This document shows positions 53,977 through 63,225 of a stretch of 64,000 nucleotides of DNA, one piece after another. Origin of the DNA: Vibrio agarilyticus (GTDB lineage: Bacteria; Pseudomonadota; Gammaproteobacteria; Enterobacterales; Vibrionaceae); assembly GCF_012641465.1 (NCBI RefSeq), contig NZ_JABAIK010000012.1, positions 61,529 through 125,528 on the forward strand, read 5' to 3'. A model generated the notes under the pieces. It did not search any database and was not told where the DNA came from. It worked only from the letters and a program-made list of their open reading frames with translations. The position numbers and the translations under genes were made by a program. Numbering within the stretch: the stretch's first letter is position 1; each line of letters opens with the position of its first letter.

Positions 53977-54715
53977 AGAAATACCCAGAGATGAGCTAGC
54001 CCTCGCTGGCAGGATGCGATAATACTCATTTGGTTGAAAACGAGTCTTTGGTGTGTGAGCTTGTCGCTTAGGTGTTGCACAACTTAACGATTGAGTTACC
54101 AGGTTAGGTTATCTTTGTAAATCAACCACAGTTGGCTGGCGGAAGCGTGAAAGCATTAGTGCTCGCTGACGGTTGGTATACTGCATAGCTTATAGATGAT
54201 ACAAGGCTGGCTTTGGTTTTTGATTTGTTTATCGTAGTAGGCCTGGCTTTCGCCAGTAAATTAACCAGTTTGTGGCTGGGTTATTACAACGAGTCGCAGT
54301 TGCTTGAATTCGTGAGTACAGGCGTATTTTATATATAAAGGTAAAATTAAGACTTGTACTCACTCATAGAATAATAGTCGAGATTGGATTTTGTTCTCGC
54401 GAAGCGAGGTAAAGATCAAAAGGTGTAACGGTGAATTTAAAACGTCACTAGCGACGCTAAAGAGCAGGGCAACATAGCCACGCATCAATAATGATACTTG
54501 TTGATTAAAGCTAGGTTGGGTCTCGTCATTATTTATTCAATATCTGCCACTTCTTATCAAAAATGTCTCTGCCAGTGTGATCGAGCACTCTTGAAAAAAT
54601 CCGCTCAGCTTGAGCCAAGAATCGTTGTTTCGGTTGATGTCCAGCTTTGACCCGCGTAATTAGCAGTGAGAGCGACGTGATCATGATAATGTGTAAAGCT
54701 CGGCATTGCCCCATT
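53977..54715. repeat. Large non-coding repeat, right copy
   Basis: Direct, diverged copy of 44890-45730. Shared blocks include AGAGATGA(G/A)CTAG near the left end, ATAGATGATACAAGGC, TAGGCCTGGCTTTCGCCAG, AGACTTGTACTCAC, TTCTCGCGAAGCGAGGTAAA, ATGATACTTGTTGA and GCAGTGAGAGCGAC. Here the right part is continuous, whereas the left copy is split by an IS256-type fragment. The two copies bracket the Gabija segment. Confidence 0.75.
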
Positions 54716-54726
54716 GAGAGTTGCAA
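54529..54726 (-). pseudogene. 65-codon frame inside the right repeat
   Basis: On the minus strand a frame reads HIIMITSLSLLITRVKAGHQ and then a basic part ending in KKWQILNK. Its left-copy counterpart (around 45665-45720, minus strand) keeps only MSLSLLI-like residues before being interrupted. It may be part of a decayed transposase or of the repeat's own gene. No ribosome site is evident. Confidence 0.3.
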
Positions 54727-54792
54727 CTACTAAACTTCATTTGCGAAAATGTAGTAACTACAATTGCGTGCACACAAATTTGTAGGAAGACA

Positions 54793-54823
54793 TTGACCTT
54801 ACCGCAAGGGCAAGGTTTATAAT
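54793..54823 (+). promoter_or_regulatory. CueR/MerR-type copper promoter
   Basis: TTGACC and TATAAT are separated by 19 bp (54799-54817), the long spacer typical of MerR-family activated promoters. The spacer region holds the dyad ACCTTACC-GCAAG-GGCAAGGT (54796-54816), very close to CueR operators of copA and cueO promoters. It lies 28 bp before the first gene of the copper/silver operon. No cueR gene is in the window, so regulation would be by a chromosomal CueR. Confidence 0.88.
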
Positions 54824-54850
54824 GGGAGTTGTTATATTGATAGGTATATT

Positions 54851-55300
54851 ATGACCCACTCACTCAAAAATACATGGATTACGATCTTCAGTATCTTGGC
54901 GATGCTGATGTCTAACTATGTGTCGAGTGCGCCACTGATGGCGATGAATAGCATGCCAGTATCTATTTCAGAAGTAACGAGCAGTCACCACAACCACATG
55001 TCGTCCAATCATGTTGAATCTTCGGGGTTTTCTGCTCATCATCAACAAGCCACTAATTGTCATTCGGGTGAGGGTTCTACGGATTCGGAACACCATACAA
55101 AAATGGTAATGAGCCATTGCGGTGACAGCAACTCCAGCGCTGATACCTGCTGTGTCTCTGTATGCTCAAGCGTCTCGTATCCAATTGAGGTCGTCTACTT
55201 ACCAAATCCACTTTCTTCAACGTTAGCTTTACACCACTCAATCAAGATTGGCGTTAAAGTGTCACGCATCCAAAGCCTGCTTCGTCCGCCATCCGCGTAA
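54851..55300 (+). CDS. His/Cys-rich exported protein, first gene of the copper operon
   Basis: The 149-aa protein has an N-terminal signal peptide ending near VSSA. A middle region is rich in His, Met and Cys (SHHNHMSSNH, SAHHQQATNCHSGEG, DTCCVSVCSS). It ends in RIQSLLRPPSA, a tail like that of DUF2946/CopL-type copper-operon proteins. I infer periplasmic metal binding or a regulatory role as described for CopL. It lies directly behind the CueR-type promoter. Assignment to a named family is tentative. Confidence 0.72.
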   Translation: MTHSLKNTWITIFSILAMLMSNYVSSAPLMAMNSMPVSISEVTSSHHNHMSSNHVESSGFSAHHQQATNCHSGEGSTDSEHHTKMVMSHCGDSNSSADTCCVSVCSSVSYPIEVVYLPNPLSSTLALHHSIKIGVKVSRIQSLLRPPSA

Positions 55301-55391
55301 TTCAATAAACATCATTGTCAGCTCTCAAGCCTGATCTGCACTTTATGCAGGGTTTGAGGTATGTCCATATCTCTATTCGTGGATAAACATA

Positions 55392-56786
55392 ATGAATATT
55401 GAATTCAATGGCCTAGGTGTATCTAATGCCTTGAGCCTTAGCATTGCAGTTGTTGTTTCTGCTGTGCCAGCAATCTCTCATGCGCAAGTTCAAACAACGT
55501 CGCTATCGATTACTGAATCAACTAAACAACTTAACCAGCTTATCGAGTCTGCGCTTTCGAGTGACACTGCTCGTTCACAATATGCGGCACAGTCGCAAGC
55601 GATGCGTGAATCAGGCGTAGCAAGCGCAACATTGATGGATCCAAAGCTTAAAGTCGGCTTTGGTGGCTTGCCCGTCGATTCCTTTAAGTTTGATGAAGAC
55701 CCAATGACTAATATCTCTGTTGGGTTAATGCAGCAATTTGAACGCGGCGCCACTTTAGAGCTCAATCAACGCAAAGCAAATCAACAAGCTGATGGTGTTG
55801 CTTACCAGGTCCAAGTTCGCGAGCGTGAGGTTGCCAATAACATCACTCAGTTATGGCTTGAGTTGGGTTATCTCCAATACGCAGAATCGGTCATCAAAGA
55901 GAACCGTCGTTTGATGCTTGAGATGGAGCAATACGCACAAACCAATTACTCAATTGGTAAGAGTGAAGCGCAAGATCTGCTTAATACTCAGCTTCAAGTC
56001 GACAAGTTGGATGAAAATCTGCAATCCAATCGACAGATGCAAAATCGCGTCGTTGCTCAGCTATCTGAATGGTTAGGGTCTGAATGGCTAAATCGTCGCT
56101 CCGTTGATTCGAATCAGGCAGGGTATCAATTAGATTGGTCACGACTGAATACGCTTTTAGAACAACAAACTAACAACACCCAATACTACGCGCTACTCAA
56201 CCAACAACCTATGGCGCAAATCGCTGACGCGAATATCTCGGCCAATCGCACCCAAGTTGAGGTTGCTGAGCAATCTTACACGCCACAATTTGGTTTTGAG
56301 GTGATGTATGCCTACCGTCAAGCCGACAACATGATGGGTAGACGTGCCCCTGATTTGCTTAGTGCGTATTTGACGATGGACATCCCTTTGTTCACCGACA
56401 ATCGCCAAGACAAAAATGTGGCTGCGGCTCAATACCAAGTAGGTGCTGCGCAATATCAAAAAGATACGTTGCTCGCCCAAATGAACGCTCAAGTGAATGC
56501 GTTAATGTCGGACAGAGTGAATCTCACTGAACGCATTGAGCGCTATCAGGAGCGCTTATTGCCTCAGTCCAAAGCTCGCATTGAAGCGGTTGAGCGCGGT
56601 TATCAAAATAATACCGCTCAGTTTGGTGATGTGATTACTGCATCAACCGATGAATTGGCATTGCAAGTGGAGCTTGCTCGACTGATCACCGATTTAAACC
56701 AGACCAATAGCAAGTTGGCTTCACTACTTGGCGGCTTCGAGTACCAAATCTCTGCTCCAAACGCTCAATACCAAGAAAAACAATAA
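55392..56786 (+). CDS. TolC-family outer-membrane channel (CusC/CzcC-like)
   Basis: The 464-aa protein has a signal peptide (cleaved near ISHAQ) and a long alpha-helical body of two internally similar halves, the TolC/CusC build. Recognisable pieces are LMDPKLKVGFGGLP near residue 80, NITQLWLELGYLQYAE near 145, ANISANRTQVEVAEQSYTPQFGFEVMY near 275-300 and DIPLFTDNRQDKNVAAAQYQ near 335. It forms the outer-membrane exit for the tripartite metal efflux pump with the next two genes. It ends 13 bp before the adaptor gene. Confidence 0.9.
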   Translation: MNIEFNGLGVSNALSLSIAVVVSAVPAISHAQVQTTSLSITESTKQLNQLIESALSSDTARSQYAAQSQAMRESGVASATLMDPKLKVGFGGLPVDSFKFDEDPMTNISVGLMQQFERGATLELNQRKANQQADGVAYQVQVREREVANNITQLWLELGYLQYAESVIKENRRLMLEMEQYAQTNYSIGKSEAQDLLNTQLQVDKLDENLQSNRQMQNRVVAQLSEWLGSEWLNRRSVDSNQAGYQLDWSRLNTLLEQQTNNTQYYALLNQQPMAQIADANISANRTQVEVAEQSYTPQFGFEVMYAYRQADNMMGRRAPDLLSAYLTMDIPLFTDNRQDKNVAAAQYQVGAAQYQKDTLLAQMNAQVNALMSDRVNLTERIERYQERLLPQSKARIEAVERGYQNNTAQFGDVITASTDELALQVELARLITDLNQTNSKLASLLGGFEYQISAPNAQYQEKQ

Positions 56787-56799
56787 TAAGGGAATTCAG

Positions 56800-58512
56800 A
56801 TGAGTACATTTAAAGTTGCAAGCTTAGCGCTATTGGTTGGTGGTGCATTGGGGTTCGGAGCGAATATTTACCTTTCAGGTATGGGCCACAATATGGCTGA
56901 CATGGCGGTTTCGGAGTCAAAATCAAGTGACGAACCACTGTATTGGGTTGCTCCGATGGACCCAAATTACCAACGCGATAAACCAGGTAAATCGCCAATG
57001 GGGATGGATCTTATTCCTGTGTATGCTGATGACCTAAATGGTAGTAACGACAAACCGGGCACGGTAAAAATCGACCCTGCGGTTGAAAACAACCTCGGTG
57101 TAAAAACGGATACCGTTAAGCAAGAGGTGCTTGCACCACGCATCGAAACCGTTGGCTATATCGCATTTGATGAAAGTCAGTTGTGGCAAACCAACATCCG
57201 CGTATCGGGTTGGGTCGAAAAACTCTACATCAATGCAGTGGGCGAAAAGGTTAAACAAGATGAGGTGTTATTCACTCTTTACTCACCAGAGCTAGTCAAA
57301 GCGCAAGAAGAGTTAATCAGCGCCTATAAAACTAACCGTAAGGGCATGATAAAAGGTGCCACCGACCGATTGGTGACCTTGGGTGTGGATCGCAGCCAGA
57401 TTAAATCAATAGTGCGTCGAGGAAAAGCGTCGCAAACCATCGAGATTAAAGCGCCTGCTGATGGCGTGATTGCCAGCCTCAATATTCGTGAGGGTGGTTA
57501 TCTCTCTCCGGCTCAAGCCGTAATTAGCGCTGGTCCGCTTGATGAAGTTTGGGTGGATGCCGAAGTGTTTGAGCGCCAATCGCATTGGATCAAGCAAGGC
57601 AGCCAAGCGTCAATGACACTAGATGCGCTGCCGGGTGGTGAATGGAACGGTGAGGTGGATTACGTTTATCCAATCTTAGACCCAAGCACACGAACCTTGC
57701 GTGTTCGCCTTCGTTTCACCAATCCACATGGCGAACTTAAGCCGAACATGTTTGCTAACGTCGCGCTGAAACCAGTTTCGAGTGATGAGGTGTTAACCAT
57801 TCCTCGTTCGTCGGTGATTCGTTCTGGCGGCATGACTCGTGTGGTGCTTGCTGAGGGGGATGGTAAATATCGCTCTGCTCGCATTGAAGTGGGGCGTGAA
57901 GCGGCTAACAAGATAGAGGTATTACAGGGGCTAAGTGCTGGTGACCGCATTGTTACTTCTGCGCACTTTATGTTGGATTCAGAGTCAAGCCAATCTGCTG
58001 ATCTATCACGCATCAATGGTGTCGAACCACCAACGGAAACCGCTTGGGCTACGGGTGAAATCACCGATGTGATGGCTGGTCATCGCATGTTAACGATTAA
58101 CCACCAACCGGTTCCTGAATGGAAATGGCCGGGAATGGTGATGAACTTTAATGTGGCAGAAGGCGTTGAGTTTGAACCGTTCCAAACGGGTCAATCACTA
58201 GAGTTTGAGATGAAAAAATCAGATTCAGGGCAGTATGAGATTGTTGATTACAAAATCAGTGAATCTCAAATGACCTCTGAGGTGTGGGTTGAGGGCGACA
58301 TCACCATGCTAATGGCTGACTTTGGCATGATAACTCTAAACCACAAACCAGTAGATGAGTGGAAGTGGGACGCGGGTGAGATGAATTTCTCAGTAGGTGA
58401 AGAGGTGAATCTAACTGGCCTTGAAGAAGGCCAACAGGTTCGTTTCTTACTTGAAAAACAAGGTTCGGATTACCTACTTAAACTGATTGAAACGAGTGAG
58501 GCCGCACAATGA
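56800..58512 (+). CDS. cusB: CusB-like RND periplasmic adaptor with two CusF-like domains
   Basis: The start at 56800 (AAGGGAATTC upstream) gives an N-terminal membrane anchor. The 570-aa protein then has a heavy-metal-binding domain (YWVAPMDPNYQRDKPGKSPM near residues 48-67). Next come the barrel-sandwich hybrid and hairpin (about 100-260), and a beta-barrel with membrane-proximal domain to about 400. The C-terminus has two CusF-like copper-binding domains in tandem: about 420-490, with WKWPGMVMNF, and about 495-565, with WKWDAGEMNF. CusF is usually a separate protein; the second copy lacks one of the usual Met ligands. It overlaps cusA by 4 bp. Confidence 0.92.
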   Translation: MSTFKVASLALLVGGALGFGANIYLSGMGHNMADMAVSESKSSDEPLYWVAPMDPNYQRDKPGKSPMGMDLIPVYADDLNGSNDKPGTVKIDPAVENNLGVKTDTVKQEVLAPRIETVGYIAFDESQLWQTNIRVSGWVEKLYINAVGEKVKQDEVLFTLYSPELVKAQEELISAYKTNRKGMIKGATDRLVTLGVDRSQIKSIVRRGKASQTIEIKAPADGVIASLNIREGGYLSPAQAVISAGPLDEVWVDAEVFERQSHWIKQGSQASMTLDALPGGEWNGEVDYVYPILDPSTRTLRVRLRFTNPHGELKPNMFANVALKPVSSDEVLTIPRSSVIRSGGMTRVVLAEGDGKYRSARIEVGREAANKIEVLQGLSAGDRIVTSAHFMLDSESSQSADLSRINGVEPPTETAWATGEITDVMAGHRMLTINHQPVPEWKWPGMVMNFNVAEGVEFEPFQTGQSLEFEMKKSDSGQYEIVDYKISESQMTSEVWVEGDITMLMADFGMITLNHKPVDEWKWDAGEMNFSVGEEVNLTGLEEGQQVRFLLEKQGSDYLLKLIETSEAAQ

Positions 58513-61500
58513 TAAATGCCATCATTCGTTGGTCTATCAACAACCGATTCTTGGTTTTGGTTGCCACTTTTGCCTTGATTTTTGGCGGTTTGTACAGTGT
58601 TAAAAACACACCAGTCGATGCGATTCCTGATCTCTCTGATATTCAGGTGATCATCAAAACCAGCTACCCAGGGCAAGCGCCTCAGGTTGTAGAAGATCAG
58701 GTGACTTACCCTCTAACCACAGCGATGCTTGCAGTACCAGGTGCAGAGACGGTACGTGGTTACTCGTTTTTTGGTGACTCTTATGTCTACATCATCTTTA
58801 GCGACGATACTGATATGTACTGGGCGCGTTCTCGCGTGCTGGAGTATTTGAGCCAAGTAGCACCTAAACTACCGCCAAGTGCCAAGTCAATGCTAGGTCC
58901 AGATGCGACCGGTGTGGGTTGGGTTTACAGTTATGTTCTACAAGACAAAACCGGTAAACATGATCTTTCAGAGCTTCGTAGTCTGCAAGATTGGTTCTTA
59001 AAGTATGAGCTGCAAACCGTGGACGGCGTTTCAGAAGTGGCGACCGTTGGCGGTATGGTGAAGCAATATCAAGTTCAAATCGACCCTGCTAAGCTGCGAG
59101 CTTATGACCTAACGCTACAACAGGTCAATATGGCGATTCAAAGCGGTAATCAAGAGAGCGGTGCATCGGTAGTCGAAGTTGCTGAAGCCGAGCATATGGT
59201 GCGAACTACGGGTTATCTGTCGGGCATTGAAGACATCAAAGCACTGCCACTAAAAGTCACTAAGCAAGGTACACCTCTTTTATTGGGTGATATAGCCGAT
59301 ATTAACCTCGGACCGCAGATGCGCCGAGGTATCTCTGAGCTGAACGGCGAAGGTGAAGCGGTCGGTGGTGTTATTGTGATGCGCTTTGGTGAGAACGCCA
59401 GTGAGGTGATCACCACCGTCAAAGACAAGCTTGCTGATCTTCAGCGCAGCTTGCCAGAAGGCGTTGAAATCGTTGCGACTTATGACCGCTCAACCCTGAT
59501 TGATGCCGCAGTTGAAAACTTATGGAAGAAGCTAGCGGAAGAGTTCATCGTTGTTGCTGTTGTTTGTGCGTTATTCCTATTCCACATTCGCTCATCATTG
59601 GTCATTGTGCTGAGCTTGCCTGTTGGTATCCTGACTGCGTTTATTGTGATGCATTGGCAAGGTATTAACGCCAACATCATGTCACTGGGTGGTATCGCGA
59701 TTGCAATTGGAGCCATGGTGGATGGTGCAATAGTCATGATAGAGAACATGCACAAGCACATTGAACGCACGCCTCTTAATGACAAAAAACGTTGGCAAGT
59801 GGTTAGCGATGCGGCACAAGAGGTTGGTGCACCGCTATTCTTCTCACTACTGATTATCACGCTGAGCTTTGTTCCGGTATTCGCGCTGGAAGGGCAAGAA
59901 GGTAAGATGTTCTCGCCACTCGCCTTTACCAAAACCTATGCCATGGCAGCAGCGGCGGGTCTTGCTATTACCCTCGTTCCTGTTCTGATGGGTTACTTCA
60001 TTCGCGGTAAGGTGCTGCCTGAGCACAAGAACCCAATCAACAAGGGCTTGATTGCGCTCTATAAACCGCTTCTCAACATTAGCTTGAACTATCCAAAGAG
60101 CATGATTGTGTTGGCGATTGTGCTTATGGGCTCGGCTTATTATCCAACGACTAAGCTTGGGAGTGAATTCATCCCGCCATTGGATGAAGGCGACTTAATG
60201 TACATGCCAACAACCTACCCAGGTATTTCGATTGGTAAAGCACGAGAGCTTTTGCAACAAACTAATAAACTGATCATGACAGTGCCTGAGGTCGAAACCT
60301 CATGGGGCAAAATTGGCCGTGCTGAAACTGCGACCGATCCTGCGCCTCTGACCATGATTGAAACTGTAATCCAACTAAAACCCCGCGAACAATGGCGTGA
60401 CGGTGTAACTGTGGAATCGCTGCGCAAAGAGTTTGATGACTTGGTTCAGTTCCCGGGGTTAACCAACGCTTGGGTAATGCCAATCAAAACCCGTATCGAC
60501 ATGTTGGCAACAGGGATTAAAACCCCAATCGGCATCAAGATAGCAGGACCAGATCTGAAGGTGATTGAGCAAATTGGTTCTCAACTTGAGCCAATCCTTA
60601 ACAACATCACAGGTACCGCTTCTGTCTATGCTGAGCGTGTGGCCGGTGGACGTTACGTTACGATTGATATTAACCGCCGCGCAGCAGCTCGTTATGGGCT
60701 TAGCATCAAAGAGGTTCAGCAGGTTGTATCTACCGCTGTTGGTGGCATGAATGTTGGCGAAACCATTGAAGGCCTAGAGCGCTACCCGATCAACGTACGT
60801 TACCCACAAGACTACCGTGATTCGGTAGTGAAGCTACAAAACCTACCGTTAGTCACGCCAAACGGTGCCCGTATCGCGTTAGCGGATGTTGCGGATATTC
60901 GCTATGAAGACGGTCCTCCGATGATCAAGACAGAGAATGCGCGACCAAACGGCTGGGTATTTGTCGATATCGATGGGCGCGACCTTGGCTCTTATGTCGA
61001 AGAAGCAAGACTTGCCGTAGCGGATCAACTGAACCTGCCAGCAGGCTACTCACTTGCTTGGTCGGGTCAATACGAATATATGGAGCGAGCGAAAGAGCGC
61101 TTGGGTGTCGTTGTGCCAATCACGATTGCCATCATCATGTTATTGCTTTACTTCAGCTTCCGACGCGTTGGTGAGGTGATGATCATAATGCTGACTCTAC
61201 CGTTAGCCATGGTGGGTGGTCTATGGCTCATGCACTACCTTGGCTACAACTTCTCAATCGCGGTAGGCGTTGGCTTTATTGCGCTAGCAGGGGTAGCTGT
61301 TGAGATTGGTGTCATTATGTTGGTGTATCTCAACCAAGCATGGCACTACACCAAACTGGATGCCAAAGAGCAGAGCAAATCACTCAATGAAGAGGATTTA
61401 AGCAATTCGATTCGAGAAGGGGCTGGATTGCGCGTTCGTCCTGTAATGATGACGGTGCTTACGGTGATCATCGGCCTTATTCCAATTATGTATGGGGAAG

Positions 61501-61628
61501 GAACTGGCTCTGAGGTGATGCAACGTATCGCAGCACCAATGATTGGTGGTATGGCTTCAGCCCTGCTACTCACACTGCTGGTTCTTCCTGCGATTTTCAA
61601 ACTTTGGAAAACACGCGAACTTAAATAA
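58509..61628 (+). CDS. cusA: CusA-type heavy-metal RND efflux pump
   Basis: CusA is the inner-membrane proton-driven trimeric pump that exports Cu(I) and Ag(I). The 1039-aa protein has the RND fold with about twelve membrane helices and two large periplasmic domains. It shows SYPGQAPQVVEDQVTYPLTT near the start, GAMVDGAIVMIENMHKHIER near residue 397 (helix 4 with the proton-relay acidic residue region of HME-RND pumps), and GVAVEIGVIMLVYLNQAW near residue 930. Close similarity to monovalent-cation pumps rather than CzcA supports copper/silver. ATGA overlap with the adaptor gene indicates coupled translation. Confidence 0.96.
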   Translation: MINAIIRWSINNRFLVLVATFALIFGGLYSVKNTPVDAIPDLSDIQVIIKTSYPGQAPQVVEDQVTYPLTTAMLAVPGAETVRGYSFFGDSYVYIIFSDDTDMYWARSRVLEYLSQVAPKLPPSAKSMLGPDATGVGWVYSYVLQDKTGKHDLSELRSLQDWFLKYELQTVDGVSEVATVGGMVKQYQVQIDPAKLRAYDLTLQQVNMAIQSGNQESGASVVEVAEAEHMVRTTGYLSGIEDIKALPLKVTKQGTPLLLGDIADINLGPQMRRGISELNGEGEAVGGVIVMRFGENASEVITTVKDKLADLQRSLPEGVEIVATYDRSTLIDAAVENLWKKLAEEFIVVAVVCALFLFHIRSSLVIVLSLPVGILTAFIVMHWQGINANIMSLGGIAIAIGAMVDGAIVMIENMHKHIERTPLNDKKRWQVVSDAAQEVGAPLFFSLLIITLSFVPVFALEGQEGKMFSPLAFTKTYAMAAAAGLAITLVPVLMGYFIRGKVLPEHKNPINKGLIALYKPLLNISLNYPKSMIVLAIVLMGSAYYPTTKLGSEFIPPLDEGDLMYMPTTYPGISIGKARELLQQTNKLIMTVPEVETSWGKIGRAETATDPAPLTMIETVIQLKPREQWRDGVTVESLRKEFDDLVQFPGLTNAWVMPIKTRIDMLATGIKTPIGIKIAGPDLKVIEQIGSQLEPILNNITGTASVYAERVAGGRYVTIDINRRAAARYGLSIKEVQQVVSTAVGGMNVGETIEGLERYPINVRYPQDYRDSVVKLQNLPLVTPNGARIALADVADIRYEDGPPMIKTENARPNGWVFVDIDGRDLGSYVEEARLAVADQLNLPAGYSLAWSGQYEYMERAKERLGVVVPITIAIIMLLLYFSFRRVGEVMIIMLTLPLAMVGGLWLMHYLGYNFSIAVGVGFIALAGVAVEIGVIMLVYLNQAWHYTKLDAKEQSKSLNEEDLSNSIREGAGLRVRPVMMTVLTVIIGLIPIMYGEGTGSEVMQRIAAPMIGGMASALLLTLLVLPAIFKLWKTRELK

Positions 61629-61700
61629 CTAAACACATGCATTCGGGTTGAGAGCTACTTGGCCGGAAAGACTTCTAAATCAATTAGTAAGGAATACACG

Positions 61701-62186
61701 ATGAAAATGAAAAAAGCACTAATTGCTGCACTGCTTTCTGTTACTACATTATCAGCAATGGCTGAAATGGATCACAGTAAAATGGATCATTCGATGATGG
61801 ATATGGAGGGTATGTCCGCAGTGGGTATGCCAGCAATGGGCGCTAAGCCAGACAAAGTGGTGCATGTTGTGTTGGCAGATGACATGACAATCAAATTCAA
61901 AAAAGAAGTACAAATTGAACCAAATGATGTCGTTCAATTCGTAGTCATGAATGTTGGCAAGATTGATCACGAGTTCACTATTGGTTCAGCGAAAGAGCAA
62001 CTTGAACATCGCGAAATGATGAAGAAAATGCCTCATCATATGCATGATTCTGGGAATGCAGTTACAGTAAAGCCGGGTAAAGCTAAACAGCTGATTTGGC
62101 ACTTCCATGGGGACAGCAAGGTTGAATTTGCATGCAATATTCCAGGGCATGCAGAAGCAGGTATGATTAAAAAAGTGACTTTATAG
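61701..62186 (+). CDS. Periplasmic cupredoxin-like copper protein
   Basis: The start at 61701 follows AAGGAATACACG. The 161-aa protein has a signal peptide (…LSAMA) and a Met/His-rich N-terminal part (MDHSKMDHSMMDMEGMSAVG). A cupredoxin domain follows, with HEFTIGS near residue 93 and FACNIPGHAEAGM near the end. The latter gives the Cys-x4-His-x4-Met ligand set of a type 1 or similar copper site. It probably binds copper in the periplasm and passes it on or stores it. It lies 72 bp after cusA in the same operon. Confidence 0.9.
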   Translation: MKMKKALIAALLSVTTLSAMAEMDHSKMDHSMMDMEGMSAVGMPAMGAKPDKVVHVVLADDMTIKFKKEVQIEPNDVVQFVVMNVGKIDHEFTIGSAKEQLEHREMMKKMPHHMHDSGNAVTVKPGKAKQLIWHFHGDSKVEFACNIPGHAEAGMIKKVTL

Positions 62187-62204
62187 GTGCTATAGAGGAA
62201 TCTG

Positions 62205-62765
62205 ATGATGTTAAAGCGTTCATTCATGCTAGTGAGTATGTTTAGTATGAGCTTGTTTACCTATGCTTCAGAAGAATCAATTTCAGCCGGTGAGTCCACA
62301 TTTCGTACTGTTGGTGGATATGGATGTATTGCATGTCATGGGCTTTACGGTCAAGGGGGAGGTAATGTTGGTGGAAACATCAGAGGTAGCTCCTTAAATG
62401 ACCTGAAATACAGCCTAGAGCATGAACAAACTATGAAGCTTTTAGGCGACGTACTAAGTGAACAAGATAAGATAAATCTAGCAGACTACATGGAGTATCT
62501 TGGAACGTTTCAATTAGTGGATTGGATGTATGAAGGTATTAAGGGGGGACTACTCTCAGTTTCTATAGATAGCGGCAAGAATAGCCAGTTGGTGGTACTA
62601 AATAAAACGTTTGAGCCGATGTTAATTGACCTCTCCCCTTTGTCTGGAAAACATTTAACACTGCGTGTAGATCCGTATGAAACTCAGCACTTTGAGTGGC
62701 TTCCTGAAAAAGGAGTATATGAGCTGAGTTTTGGCGATGAAGCCATCAGTATTAACGTAAAATAG
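62205..62765 (+). CDS. Exported c-type cytochrome of the copper operon
   Basis: The 186-aa protein starts MMLKRSFMLVSMFSMSLFTY, a signal peptide. A single CxxCH haem site (GCIACHGLYGQGGGNVGG) sits near residue 43 in a small class I cytochrome c domain (to about 110), followed by an extra beta-rich C-terminal part (about 115-186) I do not recognise. Its place between a cupredoxin and a DUF411 protein suggests electron transfer in copper oxidation or handling. The ATG pair at 62205/62208 follows AGAGGAATCTG. Confidence 0.82.
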   Translation: MMLKRSFMLVSMFSMSLFTYASEESISAGESTFRTVGGYGCIACHGLYGQGGGNVGGNIRGSSLNDLKYSLEHEQTMKLLGDVLSEQDKINLADYMEYLGTFQLVDWMYEGIKGGLLSVSIDSGKNSQLVVLNKTFEPMLIDLSPLSGKHLTLRVDPYETQHFEWLPEKGVYELSFGDEAISINVK

Positions 62766-62784
62766 ACTTTAGTTAGGTAACTTT

Positions 62785-63225
62785 ATGTGTAAAAAATTGA
62801 GACTTGTTGCATTTTCATCTTTGATTTTGAGTTTTAACGTCTTTGCTAAGCCTGTTATTGAGCTTTACAAATCGCCTACGTGTGGTTGCTGTAAGGAATG
62901 GGCTGCAATTATGGAGAAAAAAGGCTATAAGGTGAATGTTAACCACGCTCGTGATTGGAGTGATGTCAAACAAGAGTTTGGTATGCCTAATCAACTGATG
63001 TCCTGCCATACAGCTGTCATTGATAGCTATATGATTGAAGGGCATGTTCCTGAGTCTGATATCAAACGCTTGCTTGAGGAGAGACCTGAAAATATTTCAG
63101 GGATTGCCGCTCCAGGTATGCCGCAGCATTCACCGGGAATGGCACGACCAGGGCAGGAGTACAAAGACTTTAACGTGGTGTCTTTTGATAAGACAGGGCA
63201 GATGAAACTTTACAATAAGTACTAA
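62785..63225 (+). CDS. DUF411 metal-binding protein
   Basis: The 146-aa exported protein (signal peptide ending near NVFA) is a DUF411 protein with a thioredoxin-like strand-helix start: KSPTCGCCKEWAAIMEKKG, where the CGCC cysteines may bind copper. Conserved MSCHTAVIDSYMIEGHVP lies near residue 72, and PGMPQHSPGM near 115 is Met-rich. DUF411 proteins are common in copper-resistance operons, including those with CusA-type pumps. It is the last gene of the operon. Confidence 0.92.
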   Translation: MCKKLRLVAFSSLILSFNVFAKPVIELYKSPTCGCCKEWAAIMEKKGYKVNVNHARDWSDVKQEFGMPNQLMSCHTAVIDSYMIEGHVPESDIKRLLEERPENISGIAAPGMPQHSPGMARPGQEYKDFNVVSFDKTGQMKLYNKY

